DNA of 64,000 nt from Methylobacillus sp. MM3 (GCF_001645185.1 NZ_LXTQ01000057.1:62001-126000); one strand, 5' to 3'; positions 1 through 12,595 are shown, numbered from the stretch's first letter. The notes: generated from the sequence alone by a model not told the origin. Translations and numbers: made by a program.

Positions 1-196
1 CGAAACCTGTTTCCGGGGATTTGCCACCGTATTTGTATCTGACACCGGTCAGACTGAGGGCGTTGATCAGAATTTCTTGCGCGGCATCCGCCCATCCGGC
101 TTCGGACTTTTCCGGTTCCTGCATGGCTTCATCTGCGTGGGAGAACATGCACAAACCCGCCAGCCAGATGGCCGCTATGTATTGTTTGCAAGACAT
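1..196 (-). CDS. NlpC/P60-family cell-wall hydrolase, N-terminal part
   Basis: The frame opens with ATG at 196 on the minus strand and runs off the left edge, giving about 65 residues. It begins MSCKQYIAAIWLAGLCMFSHA, which reads as a signal peptide with probable cleavage after SHA. The last visible residues are LTGVRYKYGGKSPETGF, which matches the block just before the catalytic DCSG motif of NlpC/P60 (C40) endopeptidases. The catalytic Cys and His lie outside the window. The family cleaves peptidoglycan stem peptides in the periplasm or outer membrane. It is divergent from the gene at 370. Family assignment rests on this single motif plus the export signal. Confidence 0.7.
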   Translation of the reverse strand, partial: MSCKQYIAAIWLAGLCMFSHADEAMQEPEKSEAGWADAAQEILINALSLTGVRYKYGGKSPETGF

Positions 197-225
197 AGCG
201 CCGGATTCTAAAAGAAACGCTAAGC

Positions 226-256
226 TTTTGTAAACCTTTGAGGCGATTTTACAAAA
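226..256. repeat. 9-bp inverted repeat in divergent intergenic region
   Basis: TTTTGTAAA at 226-234 and TTTACAAAA at 248-256 are perfect inverted copies with a 13-bp spacer. They lie between the minus-strand NlpC/P60 gene (start 196) and the plus-strand gene at 370, so this could be an operator for either. There is no trailing U-tract typical of a terminator. The protein that would bind is unknown. Confidence 0.4.
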
Positions 257-369
257 ACGGTTTGAGCCATTCGGACTAATGGCTTTCATATTACAATTGG
301 AACAGAAGCGGGGCGGAACAAACGTCGCCGCTCCGGGCTCTATCAACCAACCACAGCGGGAGATTAGCC

Positions 370-1032
370 ATGAACGACGAACAACGTTTCTCACTCGATG
401 AAATCAAGGAAAAGGCACGCGACTTGCTGCGCAGCGGCGAGAATGTCCGCGAAAAGCTGCACGACTTGACGGTTGAAGCGCTGACGCAACGCCAGCTTGC
501 GGAGCAGGAAATCCGCGAAGTGCTGGGCGCCATTACCGAAGGGATCAGCCTGGGCGCCACGGAGCGCGCGGAAGAAGTCCGGGCGGCACTCGGCAACGCC
601 CTGGGCGGTATGGACGAGGCGCTGGAGCATGCCGCCGAGGCGATGCGGCTGGCGCTGGGCGAGGTCTCGTCTCACGCTCAGGAATTTGCGGAGCAGGATC
701 TGCGGCAAAGCCTGGGCGATCTGAAAAAACTGGAAGACATGTTCCTGGAAACGGTCAGTCACGTCGCGCAAGAAGCGACAGGGCTGGTTCGGCAGGAAAT
801 GACCGCCTTGGCCGAGCATGCGCGCCGTACCGGCACCGGTACCGGCGAACGTGTGCGAGAAGTTGCCGAGGAATTTGGCAGCCGCTTGCGCGCCACGGCG
901 CAACAAGCCAGCGATGCCGGATTGCACGCCGCGCGCGAAATCGGTTCGCGTGTCGCGCTGCTTGCCAGCCGTAAGCTGGCAGAGGCTGCAGAAAAAATCG
1001 AACAAAAAGCACAGGCACTGAAGGATAAATGA
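370..1032 (+). CDS. Alanine/glutamate-rich helical protein of unknown function
   Basis: 220 residues, almost entirely charged and alanine-rich, with long amphipathic helical or coiled-coil character and no Cys, no signal peptide and no membrane segment. The composition resembles phasin or apolipoprotein-like helical proteins, but I do not recognise a named family. The ATG follows GCGGGAGATTAGCC, a reasonable ribosome site. Its stop overlaps the ubiB start in ATGA, so the two are translationally coupled. Coupling to a membrane-anchored ubiquinone-biosynthesis protein suggests a helper role at the lipid surface or with hydrophobic quinone intermediates; this is inference only. Confidence 0.75.
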   Translation: MNDEQRFSLDEIKEKARDLLRSGENVREKLHDLTVEALTQRQLAEQEIREVLGAITEGISLGATERAEEVRAALGNALGGMDEALEHAAEAMRLALGEVSSHAQEFAEQDLRQSLGDLKKLEDMFLETVSHVAQEATGLVRQEMTALAEHARRTGTGTGERVREVAEEFGSRLRATAQQASDAGLHAAREIGSRVALLASRKLAEAAEKIEQKAQALKDK

Positions 1033-2711
1033 TCCGCGAGACCCTTTCCGTAATGCGTGACTTTGGGCGTATGCGCGACATCGCCCGTATTCTTATTTAT
1101 TACGGCTGGGGCGATATCGTCAAACGCCTCGGGCTGGGCAATCTAGCCGAGCGTGCGGGCACAATGCTGCATCGGCAGCAATCCGAGGAGATCAAGCATC
1201 TCGATCCGGCGGTGCGCGTGCGGCTGGCTATCGAGGAACTTGGGCCGACTTTCGTGAAGCTCGGGCAGGTGCTGGCAACCCGGCCCGATATTTTTCCGCC
1301 GCACTGGATTGCCGAATTCGCCAAGCTGCAGGATAGCGTGCCGCCCGAGCCATTCGACGTACTGCTGCCACAGCTTGAAAAATCGCTCGGACGATCGCCG
1401 TTTGAGGTCTTCCAGGAATTGCAGACCGAGGCGATTGCCGGTGCATCCATCGCGCAGGTACATCTGGCCAAGCTGCAAGATGGCACGCCGGTCGTACTCA
1501 AGATACGCCGCCCCAATGTGCGTAACCGCATCGACGCGGATTTGCGCCTGTTGTCTCATCTGGCACGGCTGGCGGAGTCCGAGATGCCGGAGGTGCGACG
1601 TTTCCAGCCTGGCAAGATCGTCGCGCAATTCGCCAAATCCTTGCGCCGCGAACTCGACCTGGCAATAGAAGGGCGCAATACGGATCGGTTTGCCCGGAAT
1701 TTTGCGGCCGATAAACATATCGTTTTTGCAAAAGTGCATTGGGAACATACCAGCGAAGACCTGCTGGTAATGGAGCGCATCGACGGTATTCCCGGCAACG
1801 ATCTCGACAGCGCGAGATTATCCGGGTTGGACCTCAAGAAGTTGGGTGCTCGCGGCGCGGATGCGCTGCTCAAGATGGTGCTGATTGACGGTTTTTTTCA
1901 CGCAGATCCGCATCCTGGCAATGTGTTTTTCCTGCCTGACAACCGCATCGCGCTGATCGATTGCGGCATGGTGGGGCGTATCAGCCTGGATAGGCGCGAC
2001 CAGATTGCCAATCTGCTTGCGGCCTTGGTCAGCAAGGATATCGACGAACTGCGCGATACTCTTATTATGTGGGCAGGCGATGCGCCGATCGACGACGACA
2101 AGCTATCGGCCGATATCGACGAGCTGATCTTCAATTACGAAAGCATTCCGCTCAAGCAGGTGCGCTTCGGTGCGCTGTTGAATGACCTGACCACCGTGAT
2201 GCGCGAAAATCACCTGGTCGTTCCGCCCGATCTGACGATGCTGTTCAAGGCCTTGATCACATTGGAAGGGCTGGGGCGCCAGCTCGATCCGGATTTTCAG
2301 ATCGTCCATCATCTGACGCCGTTCGTGAAAAAGGTGATCGTCGACCGCTACCTGCCTGCGCAACTCGTCAAACGCGGCTGGCGCAACATCAACAACTTGC
2401 TGGATGTTGCAACGGGCCTGCCGCGCGATATATCCCGGCTACTGCGCGAAGCGCGACGCGGACGCGTGAAAATCGATCTCGACCTCAAGCGTCTGGATCA
2501 CTTCGGGCATCAACTTGATCACAGTACCAACCGGCTGACGCTGGCTTTGCTGACGGCAGCGCTGATCATCGGCTCCTCTATCGTCATGACTGTCAAAGGC
2601 GGACCGACACTGCTGGGACTGCCCGCATTCGGCTTTCTCGGCTACTTCATGGCGTCGCTGTTCGGGGTCTGGCTGATCCTTTCGATCTGGCGGTCCGGGC
2701 GCGACAATTAG
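1029..2711 (+). CDS. ubiB: UbiB, ABC1/ADCK-type protein for ubiquinone biosynthesis
   Basis: 560 residues of the ABC1/AarF atypical kinase family. The family-specific KxGQ motif is present in FVKLGQVLATRPD, the alanine-rich nucleotide loop in AGASIAQVHLA, the catalytic loop in HADPHPGNVFF and the metal-binding motif in LIDCGMVGR. Two hydrophobic segments near residues 502-522 and 533-554 end the protein, as is typical of UbiB inner-membrane anchors. UbiB is an ATPase needed for aerobic ubiquinone synthesis and is thought to help extract or present quinone intermediates to the Ubi complex. Start overlaps the preceding gene. It converges closely with the kinase gene ending at 2714. Confidence 0.95.
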   Translation: MIRETLSVMRDFGRMRDIARILIYYGWGDIVKRLGLGNLAERAGTMLHRQQSEEIKHLDPAVRVRLAIEELGPTFVKLGQVLATRPDIFPPHWIAEFAKLQDSVPPEPFDVLLPQLEKSLGRSPFEVFQELQTEAIAGASIAQVHLAKLQDGTPVVLKIRRPNVRNRIDADLRLLSHLARLAESEMPEVRRFQPGKIVAQFAKSLRRELDLAIEGRNTDRFARNFAADKHIVFAKVHWEHTSEDLLVMERIDGIPGNDLDSARLSGLDLKKLGARGADALLKMVLIDGFFHADPHPGNVFFLPDNRIALIDCGMVGRISLDRRDQIANLLAALVSKDIDELRDTLIMWAGDAPIDDDKLSADIDELIFNYESIPLKQVRFGALLNDLTTVMRENHLVVPPDLTMLFKALITLEGLGRQLDPDFQIVHHLTPFVKKVIVDRYLPAQLVKRGWRNINNLLDVATGLPRDISRLLREARRGRVKIDLDLKRLDHFGHQLDHSTNRLTLALLTAALIIGSSIVMTVKGGPTLLGLPAFGFLGYFMASLFGVWLILSIWRSGRDN

Positions 2712-2713
2712 TT

Positions 2714-3109
2714 TTAGCTCAAAAGCGGCAGAATTTCCGATAGCTCCACGACCAGCACGGTCAGCCAGACGACAATGCTGATGCCGGCCGCGGCTGCGGC
2801 GATATCCTTGATCACCTTGATTTTTTCGTTGTAGCCGCTAACGAGCAGATCGCACAGCGCCTCAATGGCGCTGTTCAGCATTTCGGCTGTCAGCATCAGG
2901 CCCGTCGCCAGCAAAATGACCAGGAAGTCGACCCATGCACGGAAGATGAAAGCGATTGCAAGCACCGCCACGGAAATGACGACTTTGTACGCGACGGAAA
3001 AATCGAGCAGGATTGCGTATTTCATGCCTGACAAGGCAATTCTTATTTTCCGCAACGGATGGTAACCGTCGCCGGTGCCAAGGAATTTATTTCTCAAAGA
3101 GTGCTCCAC
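2714..3109 (-). CDS. DgkA-family diacylglycerol (or undecaprenol) kinase, divergent copy
   Basis: 131 residues with the prokaryotic DAGK signature EMLNSAIEALCDLL followed by IKDIAAAAAGISI, and three hydrophobic helices. The family phosphorylates diacylglycerol or undecaprenol in the inner membrane using ATP. It differs from the canonical DgkA at 19513: the N-terminus is longer and lacks the usual AFRQE block. The start lies 23 bp inside the 3' end of the upstream PAP2 gene, so the two are probably one operon. Pairing with a lipid phosphate phosphatase suggests a phosphorylation/dephosphorylation couple acting on a membrane lipid; the substrate is not decided by the sequence. Confidence 0.85.
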   Translation of the reverse strand: MEHSLRNKFLGTGDGYHPLRKIRIALSGMKYAILLDFSVAYKVVISVAVLAIAFIFRAWVDFLVILLATGLMLTAEMLNSAIEALCDLLVSGYNEKIKVIKDIAAAAAGISIVVWLTVLVVELSEILPLLS

Positions 3110-3689
3110 GCAACTTGTATAGCGTCAGCGTCCATACGGCAGCCGCGAGCATTCCGGCGATAACATCCGTAGGAAAATGAACCTGCAGATACAGGCGCGA
3201 AATCGCGATGACGGTCGCCATGACGAACGCTATCGGCCAGTAGCTTTTTTTGCCAAAAATCAAAGCCAGCGCCAGGAAAAAAGCTACCGCCTGCATCGTG
3301 TGCAGGCTGGGGTAGGAGGAATCGACGGGAAGGCTGCTCAGCCAGGTATGAACGTCAGGCCGCGGCCGCTCTATCCACCACTTTGCGATTCGTCCCAGCA
3401 AGGCGGCGCCGAAGAGCGCGCTGGCCAGGAGGCGGGCCTGGTTTTTTTGCCCGCGGCGCGCAAGCCGGATGCCGATGATAAGCGCGGCCGGGACAAGAAC
3501 GAAAAGCGACCCCAGCCAAGTGACTGCCAGCATTGCCCGATCGAGGCCGACAGTGCGCGCATCCGACAGCCTTCCCATAAGGCTGGTTTCCCAAGGGATG
3601 GGAAGATGGGGCGCTGTGTAGCGAAGCGCCAGCAATATAACTATCGCTGAAGCCAGCAGAGCGCCCCAGCTTTTCGTTCGTGAAACCAT
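3087..3689 (-). CDS. PAP2-family membrane lipid phosphatase
   Basis: 200 residues with several membrane helices. The three PAP2 phosphatase motifs are present: KWWIERPRPD (KX6RP), SYPSLHTMQ (normally PSGH) and SRLYLQVHFPTDVIAG (SRX5HX3D). The catalytic His of motif 2 is kept but the usual Gly is Leu. Members dephosphorylate phosphatidate, undecaprenyl pyrophosphate or related lipids at the outer face of the inner membrane. It overlaps the downstream DgkA-family gene, implying a shared transcript. The substrate cannot be told from the sequence. Confidence 0.85.
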   Translation of the reverse strand: MVSRTKSWGALLASAIVILLALRYTAPHLPIPWETSLMGRLSDARTVGLDRAMLAVTWLGSLFVLVPAALIIGIRLARRGQKNQARLLASALFGAALLGRIAKWWIERPRPDVHTWLSSLPVDSSYPSLHTMQAVAFFLALALIFGKKSYWPIAFVMATVIAISRLYLQVHFPTDVIAGMLAAAVWTLTLYKLRGALFEK

Positions 3690-3724
3690 GAGGATCGGCG
3701 TATCGGCTTGCCGAATGAAATACT

Positions 3725-4150
3725 TCAGTGCTTATGCGGGCAGGGGTTCTTGGTGCAATCAGCGTAGATATGCAGAGAGTGGTCGTGGATGGCGAATCCG
3801 CGCTCCGTCGCAGCTTTTTTCTGGCGGTTCTCGATTTCTTCGTCGTAAAACTCTTCCACGCGTCCGCATTGCAGGCAGACGATATGGTCGTGGTGCCCAT
3901 CCTGCTTGAGCTCGAATACGGATTTGCCGCCCTCGAAATGGTGGCGCATCAGCAAACCCGCCTGTTCGAACTGGGTCAGCACGCGGTAAACCGTTGCCAG
4001 GCCGACATCTTCTCCGCTGGAAAGCAGCATCTTGTAGACGTCTTCCGCCGAGAGGTGGCGTTGCTCGCTGGACTCGAACAGGCTCAATACCTTGAGTCGC
4101 GGGAGAGTTGCCTTGAGGCCGGCATTCTTGAGGTCTTGAGGTTCTTTCAT
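3725..4150 (-). CDS. fur: Ferric uptake regulator Fur
   Basis: Begun at ATG 4150 (MKEPQDLKNAGLKATLPRLK), because this aligns with the N-terminus of known Fur; the open frame extends to 4192 but the extra 14 residues do not. The protein has 141 residues: an N-terminal winged helix, then the metal and dimer region with HHDHIVCLQCG and a C-terminal HSLHIYADC...CPHKH. Fur with Fe2+ represses iron uptake genes and some oxidative-stress genes. It is divergent from bamE over about 60 bp, an arrangement common in beta- and gammaproteobacteria. The first Zn-binding Cys pair (CLQC) is intact. Confidence 0.95.
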   Translation of the reverse strand: MKEPQDLKNAGLKATLPRLKVLSLFESSEQRHLSAEDVYKMLLSSGEDVGLATVYRVLTQFEQAGLLMRHHFEGGKSVFELKQDGHHDHIVCLQCGRVEEFYDEEIENRQKKAATERGFAIHDHSLHIYADCTKNPCPHKH

Positions 4151-4212
4151 GGTGTGTCGGCAAGAAACTGTGTCGTGGTATATTAACGCCATTTCCCGCC
4201 AAAGTCATAACG

Positions 4213-5049
4213 ATGCGTAAAGCAATTATTCTGGCGGCGTTTTTTTGCGCCGCCTGCTCCAACTATTCCGCGAATTTGCCTTCCATCAAGCCTTACAAGA
4301 TGGATATCCAGCAGGGCAACGCCGTGACATCCAAGATGATGATGCAGCTGCGGCCGGGCATGACCAAGTCGCAGGTGCGCTTCGTCATGGGCACTCCGCT
4401 GATTGCCGACAGCTTTCATGCCGATCGTTGGGATTACCTCTACCGTATGGCGAAAGGCGGCAAAATCATCGAGCAGCGCCATGTCATTCTCGACTTCGAA
4501 AATGACCAGTTGAAACGTGTGCGCGGGGATGTGATCCCGGCGGGCACCGGTGAGGCGGCCGCAAGCGCCGGAGTGGAAGGCGCAAAACCGGCGGTTGCAC
4601 CCAAACAGAAGGAAAAGGGCTTGATCGACAAGCTCAAGTTCTGGAAAGACGATGAAGAAGCAGTTCCGGCCAAGGTCGAGCCGCAGCCTGCGCGGATAAG
4701 CGAGCCCAAACCCGCTCCGGCAAAAGCTCCTGAGCCCCAACCCGCGCGGGAAGAGATCAAGCCGGCAGCCAAGGCCGCGCCTGCGGCTGAACCCGAAGCG
4801 GCGCAGCCAGTAGACGAGAACAAGCAGCCGGTGGCGGAGCCAAAGGCGGTCGAGCAATCGCCTCAGGAGCCTGTGAAGCAGTCCGAGCCGGTTTCTAAAC
4901 CCGTAGAGGCGCAGCCTGCCAAGTCCGAGGCCGCGCAGGTTGAACCTGCCAAGGTTGAGCCCAGGAAAGCGACAATTCCGGCGGATGACTTGCCGCCGGA
5001 GGACGACCCCGGCTATTTCGAGCGGATGTTGGAAAAAATTGGTTTTTAA
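4213..5049 (+). CDS. bamE: BamE/OmlA-type lipoprotein with long C-terminal extension
   Basis: 278 residues. A lipoprotein signal ends at Cys15 (FFCAAC-SNYS), followed by the SmpA/OmlA core: IKPYKMDIQQGN, LRPGMTKSQVRFVMGTPLIAD, RWDYLYRM and DFENDQLKRVRGD. BamE is a small lipoprotein of the BAM complex that inserts beta-barrel proteins into the outer membrane. The core ends near residue 105. The remaining roughly 170 residues are a low-complexity Pro/Ala/Glu/Lys-rich tract with many EPKPAP-like units, which is well beyond the usual 110-180 residue length of the family. The tail could span periplasm or bind peptidoglycan, but no domain is recognisable. Divergent from fur. Confidence 0.9.
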   Translation: MRKAIILAAFFCAACSNYSANLPSIKPYKMDIQQGNAVTSKMMMQLRPGMTKSQVRFVMGTPLIADSFHADRWDYLYRMAKGGKIIEQRHVILDFENDQLKRVRGDVIPAGTGEAAASAGVEGAKPAVAPKQKEKGLIDKLKFWKDDEEAVPAKVEPQPARISEPKPAPAKAPEPQPAREEIKPAAKAAPAAEPEAAQPVDENKQPVAEPKAVEQSPQEPVKQSEPVSKPVEAQPAKSEAAQVEPAKVEPRKATIPADDLPPEDDPGYFERMLEKIGF

Positions 5050-5199
5050 TTTTTCAGTGCAGGCTAATGCGCCAAGTCGTGTTAGCCGAAGCTGAAAGAT
5101 CGGTTTCTGATCGTTGCATGCGGCTTGTGTCCGTTGGCATTCTGTCGCGCTGCCTGGGCTTGAAGATGCGCACCGATTCGTGCTGGTGCGTGCAGATAA

Positions 5200-6021
<822 letters not shown>

Positions 6022-6032
6022 CGCCCGGCTGA

Positions 6033-6061
6033 TTGATGCCGGCCAGCCTTTAGGCTATAAT
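6033..6061 (+). promoter_or_regulatory. Sigma-70 promoter for carAB
   Basis: TTGATG at 6033-6038 and a perfect TATAAT at 6056-6061 are separated by 17 bp. This leaves about 90 nt of leader before carA at 6158. No arginine or pyrimidine operator was identified. Confidence 0.75.
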
Positions 6062-6157
6062 CTTAAAAATTCGAAGCGGGGACGGTGTGTAGCCAGCCCC
6101 GCTTTGCATATCCGCTATCTCAAGCGACAAACCGCAATAAAGACAAGGGGTTAGACC

Positions 6158-7294
6158 GTGCCGCAAAATACGCCTGCCATACTCGTACTTGCAGACGGAA
6201 CCGTGTTTCGTGGCATTGCCATCGGGGCAACGGGCGCGACGGTCGGCGAAGTGGTGTTCAACACTTCGATGACCGGCTACCAGGAAATTCTCACCGATCC
6301 ATCCTATACCAAGCAGATCGTCACCTTGACGTATCCGCACGTTGGCAATTACGGAATCAATGCCGAGGACGTCGAGTCCAGCAAGATTTACGTCGCGGGG
6401 CTCGTGATTCGCGACCTGCCGTTGATGGCCAGTAGTTGGCGCAACCAGGAGCCGCTGGACAGCTATCTCCAGCGCAACAACATCGTTGCCATCGCCGATA
6501 TCGATACCCGAAAGCTCACGCGGCTCTTGCGAGAAAAGGGTGCGCAGGCAGGCTGTATCATGGCCGGTGATATCGATGAAGCTAAGGCTCTGGAAATGGC
6601 GCGTAGCTTCCCCGGCCTGGCTGGCATGGATCTCGCCAAGGTCGTGTCTTCCGACAAGCCTTATCAATGGACCGAGGGCGAGTGGTCTCTCGGCAAGGGA
6701 TATGAAGCCAATTCTCAACCTAAATACAAGGTTGTGGCTTTCGATTACGGCATCAAGCGCAACATCTTGCGCATGCTGGTCGCGCGCGGTTGCGAAGTAA
6801 CCGTGCTGCCGGCACAAGCGACCGCCGAAGAAGCGCTGGCGCTCAATCCGGACGGCGTGTTCCTGTCCAACGGCCCGGGCGATCCGGAGCCATGCGATTA
6901 CGCCATCGAGACGATCGGCAAGATCGTCGACAAGGGCGTCCCAACTTACGGTATCTGTCTCGGCCATCAGTTGCTGGCACTGGCCAGCGGCGCGAAAACG
7001 GTCAAGATGAAGTTCGGCCATCATGGCGCGAACCATCCGGTGCAGGATCTCGACGACCAGCGCGTCTTCATCACCAGCCAGAACCACGGTTTTGCGGTCG
7101 ATCCGGCTTCGTTGCCTGCGAACCTGCGTGCGACCCATGTTTCGCTTTTCGACGGCAGCCTGCAAGGGATTTCCCGCACCGATAAGCCCGCGTTCAGCTT
7201 CCAGGGCCATCCAGAGGCAAGTCCCGGCCCGTGCGAAATGAGCTATTTGTTCGACCGTTTCATCCAAATGATGGAGGACAGCCGCAAGTCTTAA
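6158..7294 (+). CDS. carA: Carbamoyl-phosphate synthase small (glutaminase) subunit
   Basis: 378 residues, the normal length. The N-terminal CarA domain ([19 protein letters not shown]) precedes a class I glutamine amidotransferase domain with nucleophile Cys in [13 protein letters not shown] and the His/Glu pair in [11 protein letters not shown]. It releases ammonia from glutamine and channels it to CarB for carbamoyl phosphate, the precursor of arginine and pyrimidines. The GTG start with AAGACAAGGGG upstream is well placed. A strong promoter lies at 6033-6061. Confidence 0.97.
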   Translation: MPQNTPAILVLADGTVFRGIAIGATGATVGEVVFNTSMTGYQEILTDPSYTKQIVTLTYPHVGNYGINAEDVESSKIYVAGLVIRDLPLMASSWRNQEPLDSYLQRNNIVAIADIDTRKLTRLLREKGAQAGCIMAGDIDEAKALEMARSFPGLAGMDLAKVVSSDKPYQWTEGEWSLGKGYEANSQPKYKVVAFDYGIKRNILRMLVARGCEVTVLPAQATAEEALALNPDGVFLSNGPGDPEPCDYAIETIGKIVDKGVPTYGICLGHQLLALASGAKTVKMKFGHHGANHPVQDLDDQRVFITSQNHGFAVDPASLPANLRATHVSLFDGSLQGISRTDKPAFSFQGHPEASPGPCEMSYLFDRFIQMMEDSRKS

Positions 7295-7373
7295 GCCAAA
7301 GTTGCAAGCTGCCTGAAAAGGCCGCTAGCGACTTTTTGCTCACGACCGGCGGCTGTAACTAGCGACTAAAACC

Positions 7374-10580
<3,207 letters not shown>

Positions 10581-10598
10581 TACCATAGTACCGATATC

Positions 10599-10633
10599 AA
10601 AAACCACACCGGCTGTAACCCGGCGTGGTTTTT
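10599..10633 (+). terminator. Rho-independent terminator between carB and greA
   Basis: AAAAACCACACCGG (10599-10612) pairs with CCGGCGTGGTTTTT (10620-10633) across a 7-nt loop with one mismatch, and the 3' arm ends in a U-tract. Confidence 0.8.
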
Positions 10634-10655
10634 CATTTTTAGTAAGGAAAACAAT

Positions 10656-11132
10656 ATGCAAAAGATTCCATTGACGGTTCGCGGAGCCGAGCTGTTGAAG
10701 GCCGAGCTGCTGCACTTGCGCAGCGTGGAGCGTCCCAAGGTGATCGCGGATATCGCCGAGGCACGCTCGCACGGGGACCTCTCCGAAAACGCGGAATACG
10801 ATGCCGCCAAGGAACGTCAGAGCTTTATCGAGGGCCGCATCGCCGAAGTTGAGGCCAAGCTTTCCCAAGCGCAAGTCATCGATCCCGCCACGCTGGATGC
10901 TGACGGACGCTGCGTGTTCGGCGCGACCGTGGAACTGGAGGACCAGGACAACGGGGACAGCGTGACGTACCAGATCGTCGGTGACGATGAGGCCGACATC
11001 AAGGCCGGCAAAATTTCCGTGAGCTCCCCGATTGCACGCGCACTGATCGGCAAGTATGCAGGCGATGTGGCCGAAGTGATGGCGCCGGGCGGGATACGCG
11101 CCTACGAGGTGCTGGAAGTGCGTTACCTGTAA
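10656..11132 (+). CDS. greA: Transcription elongation factor GreA
   Basis: 158 residues, canonical. The N-terminal coiled coil carries the acidic tip DLSENAEYDAAKE, and the C-terminal FKBP-like domain ends with VMAPGGIRAYEVLEVRYL. GreA enters the secondary channel of RNA polymerase and stimulates cleavage of backtracked transcripts. The carB terminator precedes it by about 20 bp, so its promoter must overlap that region or transcription reads through. The next gene follows after 4 bp. Confidence 0.97.
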   Translation: MQKIPLTVRGAELLKAELLHLRSVERPKVIADIAEARSHGDLSENAEYDAAKERQSFIEGRIAEVEAKLSQAQVIDPATLDADGRCVFGATVELEDQDNGDSVTYQIVGDDEADIKAGKISVSSPIARALIGKYAGDVAEVMAPGGIRAYEVLEVRYL

Positions 11133-11136
11133 CGTC

Positions 11137-11595
11137 ATGAAGATTTCACTTTCGGATAGCCTGGCGCTGGTCCTGATTACTGCCTGGGTCGGCGGATTGT
11201 GGGCGATTGGCTATCTGGCGGCGCCCGCGTTGTTCTACACCTTGGGTGAAAACCGCCAACTGGCCGGTAACCTGGCCGGCACGATGTTTACCTGGGTTGC
11301 TTATCTCGGCCTGTTCAGCGGTATTTATCTGCTGGCGCATCGCGTGGCGCGTTACGGTCTTAACGCATTCAAGCAAGCGTTTTTTTGGACAGCGCTCGTG
11401 ATGTTATTGCTGGCGCTGTTCGGGCATTTCGGCGTTCAGCCGATGATCGCTCAATTGAAGGCGCAAGCCATGCCGGCCGATGTCATGCACAGTGTGTTTC
11501 GCGATCGTTTCGCGACCTGGCACGGCGTGGCCAGCATTGCTTATCTGGTCGAAAGCCTGCTGGGACTGGTGCTGGTGTTCAAGGCGCGTAGCTGA
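11137..11595 (+). CDS. DUF4149-type four-helix membrane protein
   Basis: 152 residues with four hydrophobic segments and the block WVGGLWAIGYLAAPALFYTL near the N-terminus, followed by RDRFATWHGVASIAYLVESLLG. This matches the DUF4149 family, which has no established function but often lies beside greA in betaproteobacteria. It starts 4 bp after greA and must be cotranscribed. A perfect 10-bp hairpin follows. Confidence 0.8.
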   Translation: MKISLSDSLALVLITAWVGGLWAIGYLAAPALFYTLGENRQLAGNLAGTMFTWVAYLGLFSGIYLLAHRVARYGLNAFKQAFFWTALVMLLLALFGHFGVQPMIAQLKAQAMPADVMHSVFRDRFATWHGVASIAYLVESLLGLVLVFKARS

Positions 11596-11615
11596 GACGC
11601 AGGGATGAGTATTTG

Positions 11616-11639
11616 AATGCAGGCGGAAACGCCTGCATT
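11616..11639. terminator. Hairpin terminator between convergent genes
   Basis: AATGCAGGCG and CGCCTGCATT form a perfect 10-bp stem closed by a GAAA tetraloop. T-rich sequence follows on the plus strand and A-rich sequence on the other side, so it may serve both the DUF4149 gene and yhbY. Confidence 0.8.
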
Positions 11640-11641
11640 GT

Positions 11642-11938
11642 TTATTTAGGCAACAGGATTTTCGGTGTTTCGGCAGGACGGTAGATGACCAGTTGCTTGC
11701 CGATGTGATGAATGGGCGCCGCGTCCAGTTTCGCGCAAATCTCTTCCAGCATCTGTATGCGTTGTTCCCGATCATCACCGAAGACCTTGATTTTGATCAA
11801 CTCATGCGCTTTCAGGCTGATGTCGATTTCGCGTAATACCTGTTCGGTAAGACCGTTGTTGCCTATCATCACAACAGGGTTGAGATTGTGGCCAAGCCCA
11901 CGCAAGTGGCTGGTTTGTTTGGAATTCAATTTAATCAT
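11642..11938 (-). CDS. yhbY: YhbY/CRS1-domain RNA-binding protein
   Basis: 98 residues from ATG 11938 (MIKLNSKQTSHLRGLGHNLN). The frame stays open to 12088, but the family begins at this Met. The CRM fold is shown by LNPVVMIGNNGLTEQVLREIDISLKAHELIKIKV and the terminal KQLVIYRP. YhbY associates with pre-50S ribosomal particles. It is divergent from rlmE with 18 bp between start codons, so the two promoters must overlap the coding regions. Confidence 0.92.
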   Translation of the reverse strand: MIKLNSKQTSHLRGLGHNLNPVVMIGNNGLTEQVLREIDISLKAHELIKIKVFGDDREQRIQMLEEICAKLDAAPIHHIGKQLVIYRPAETPKILLPK

Positions 11939-11956
11939 AGGTCTCGATTTTAGCAG

Positions 11957-12574
11957 ATGAAGCGTACCCGGACCAGCAAAGCCTGGATGCAGGAGCATGT
12001 CAGCGACGAATTCGTGAAGCGTGCCCAACGTGAAGGCTTCAGAGCCCGCGCGGCTTACAAGCTGATGGAGATCGATGACAAGGATCATCTGATCAAGCCC
12101 GGCATGGTCGTGGTCGATCTGGGGTCCGCCCCCGGCAGCTGGTCACAGGTGGCGATGCAGCGCCTGCAGGGCAAGGGGCAGGTGTTTGCGCTTGATATTC
12201 TCGAAATGCAGCCTGTACCCGGCGTTGAATTCCTGCAAGGCGATTTTCGCGAAGACAGTGTGCTCGCGCAACTCGAAAACAAACTGGAAGGCCGGCAGGT
12301 AGACCTTGTAATTTCCGATATGGCCCCCAATATAAGTGGCATCAACGTCACCGATCAGGCCCGGGTGGCACACCTCGCGGAACTTGCACTGGAGTTCGCC
12401 AGGGATTGGCTGAAACCGGGTGGCAATTTGCTGGTCAAAGTTTTCGCAGGAAGCGGTTTTGACGACAACCTGAAGGCGATGCGAGAGATTTTTGAACAGG
12501 TTGTGACTCGAAAACCCAAGGCATCGCGCGATCGCAGCAGTGAAATTTTCCTGCTTGGCCTAAAAAAACGTTGA
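11957..12574 (+). CDS. rlmE: 23S rRNA 2'-O-ribose methyltransferase RlmE (FtsJ/RrmJ)
   Basis: 205 residues. The SAM-binding motif [15 protein letters not shown] and the catalytic K-D-K-E tetrad regions ([36 protein letters not shown]) are visible. The enzyme methylates U2552 in the A loop of 23S rRNA. It lies just upstream of ftsH, the classic rlmE-ftsH pairing, although ftsH has its own promoter here. Confidence 0.96.
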   Translation: MKRTRTSKAWMQEHVSDEFVKRAQREGFRARAAYKLMEIDDKDHLIKPGMVVVDLGSAPGSWSQVAMQRLQGKGQVFALDILEMQPVPGVEFLQGDFREDSVLAQLENKLEGRQVDLVISDMAPNISGINVTDQARVAHLAELALEFARDWLKPGGNLLVKVFAGSGFDDNLKAMREIFEQVVTRKPKASRDRSSEIFLLGLKKR

Positions 12575-12595
12575 GATTGTTTCAAAGTGTAATTT

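Noticed and set aside
7324-7367. CTAGCGACT repeated twice between carA and carB
   Set aside because: Short repeat with no palindrome or spacing logic; the 13-mer AAGGCCGCTAGCG also near 20011 is probably chance.
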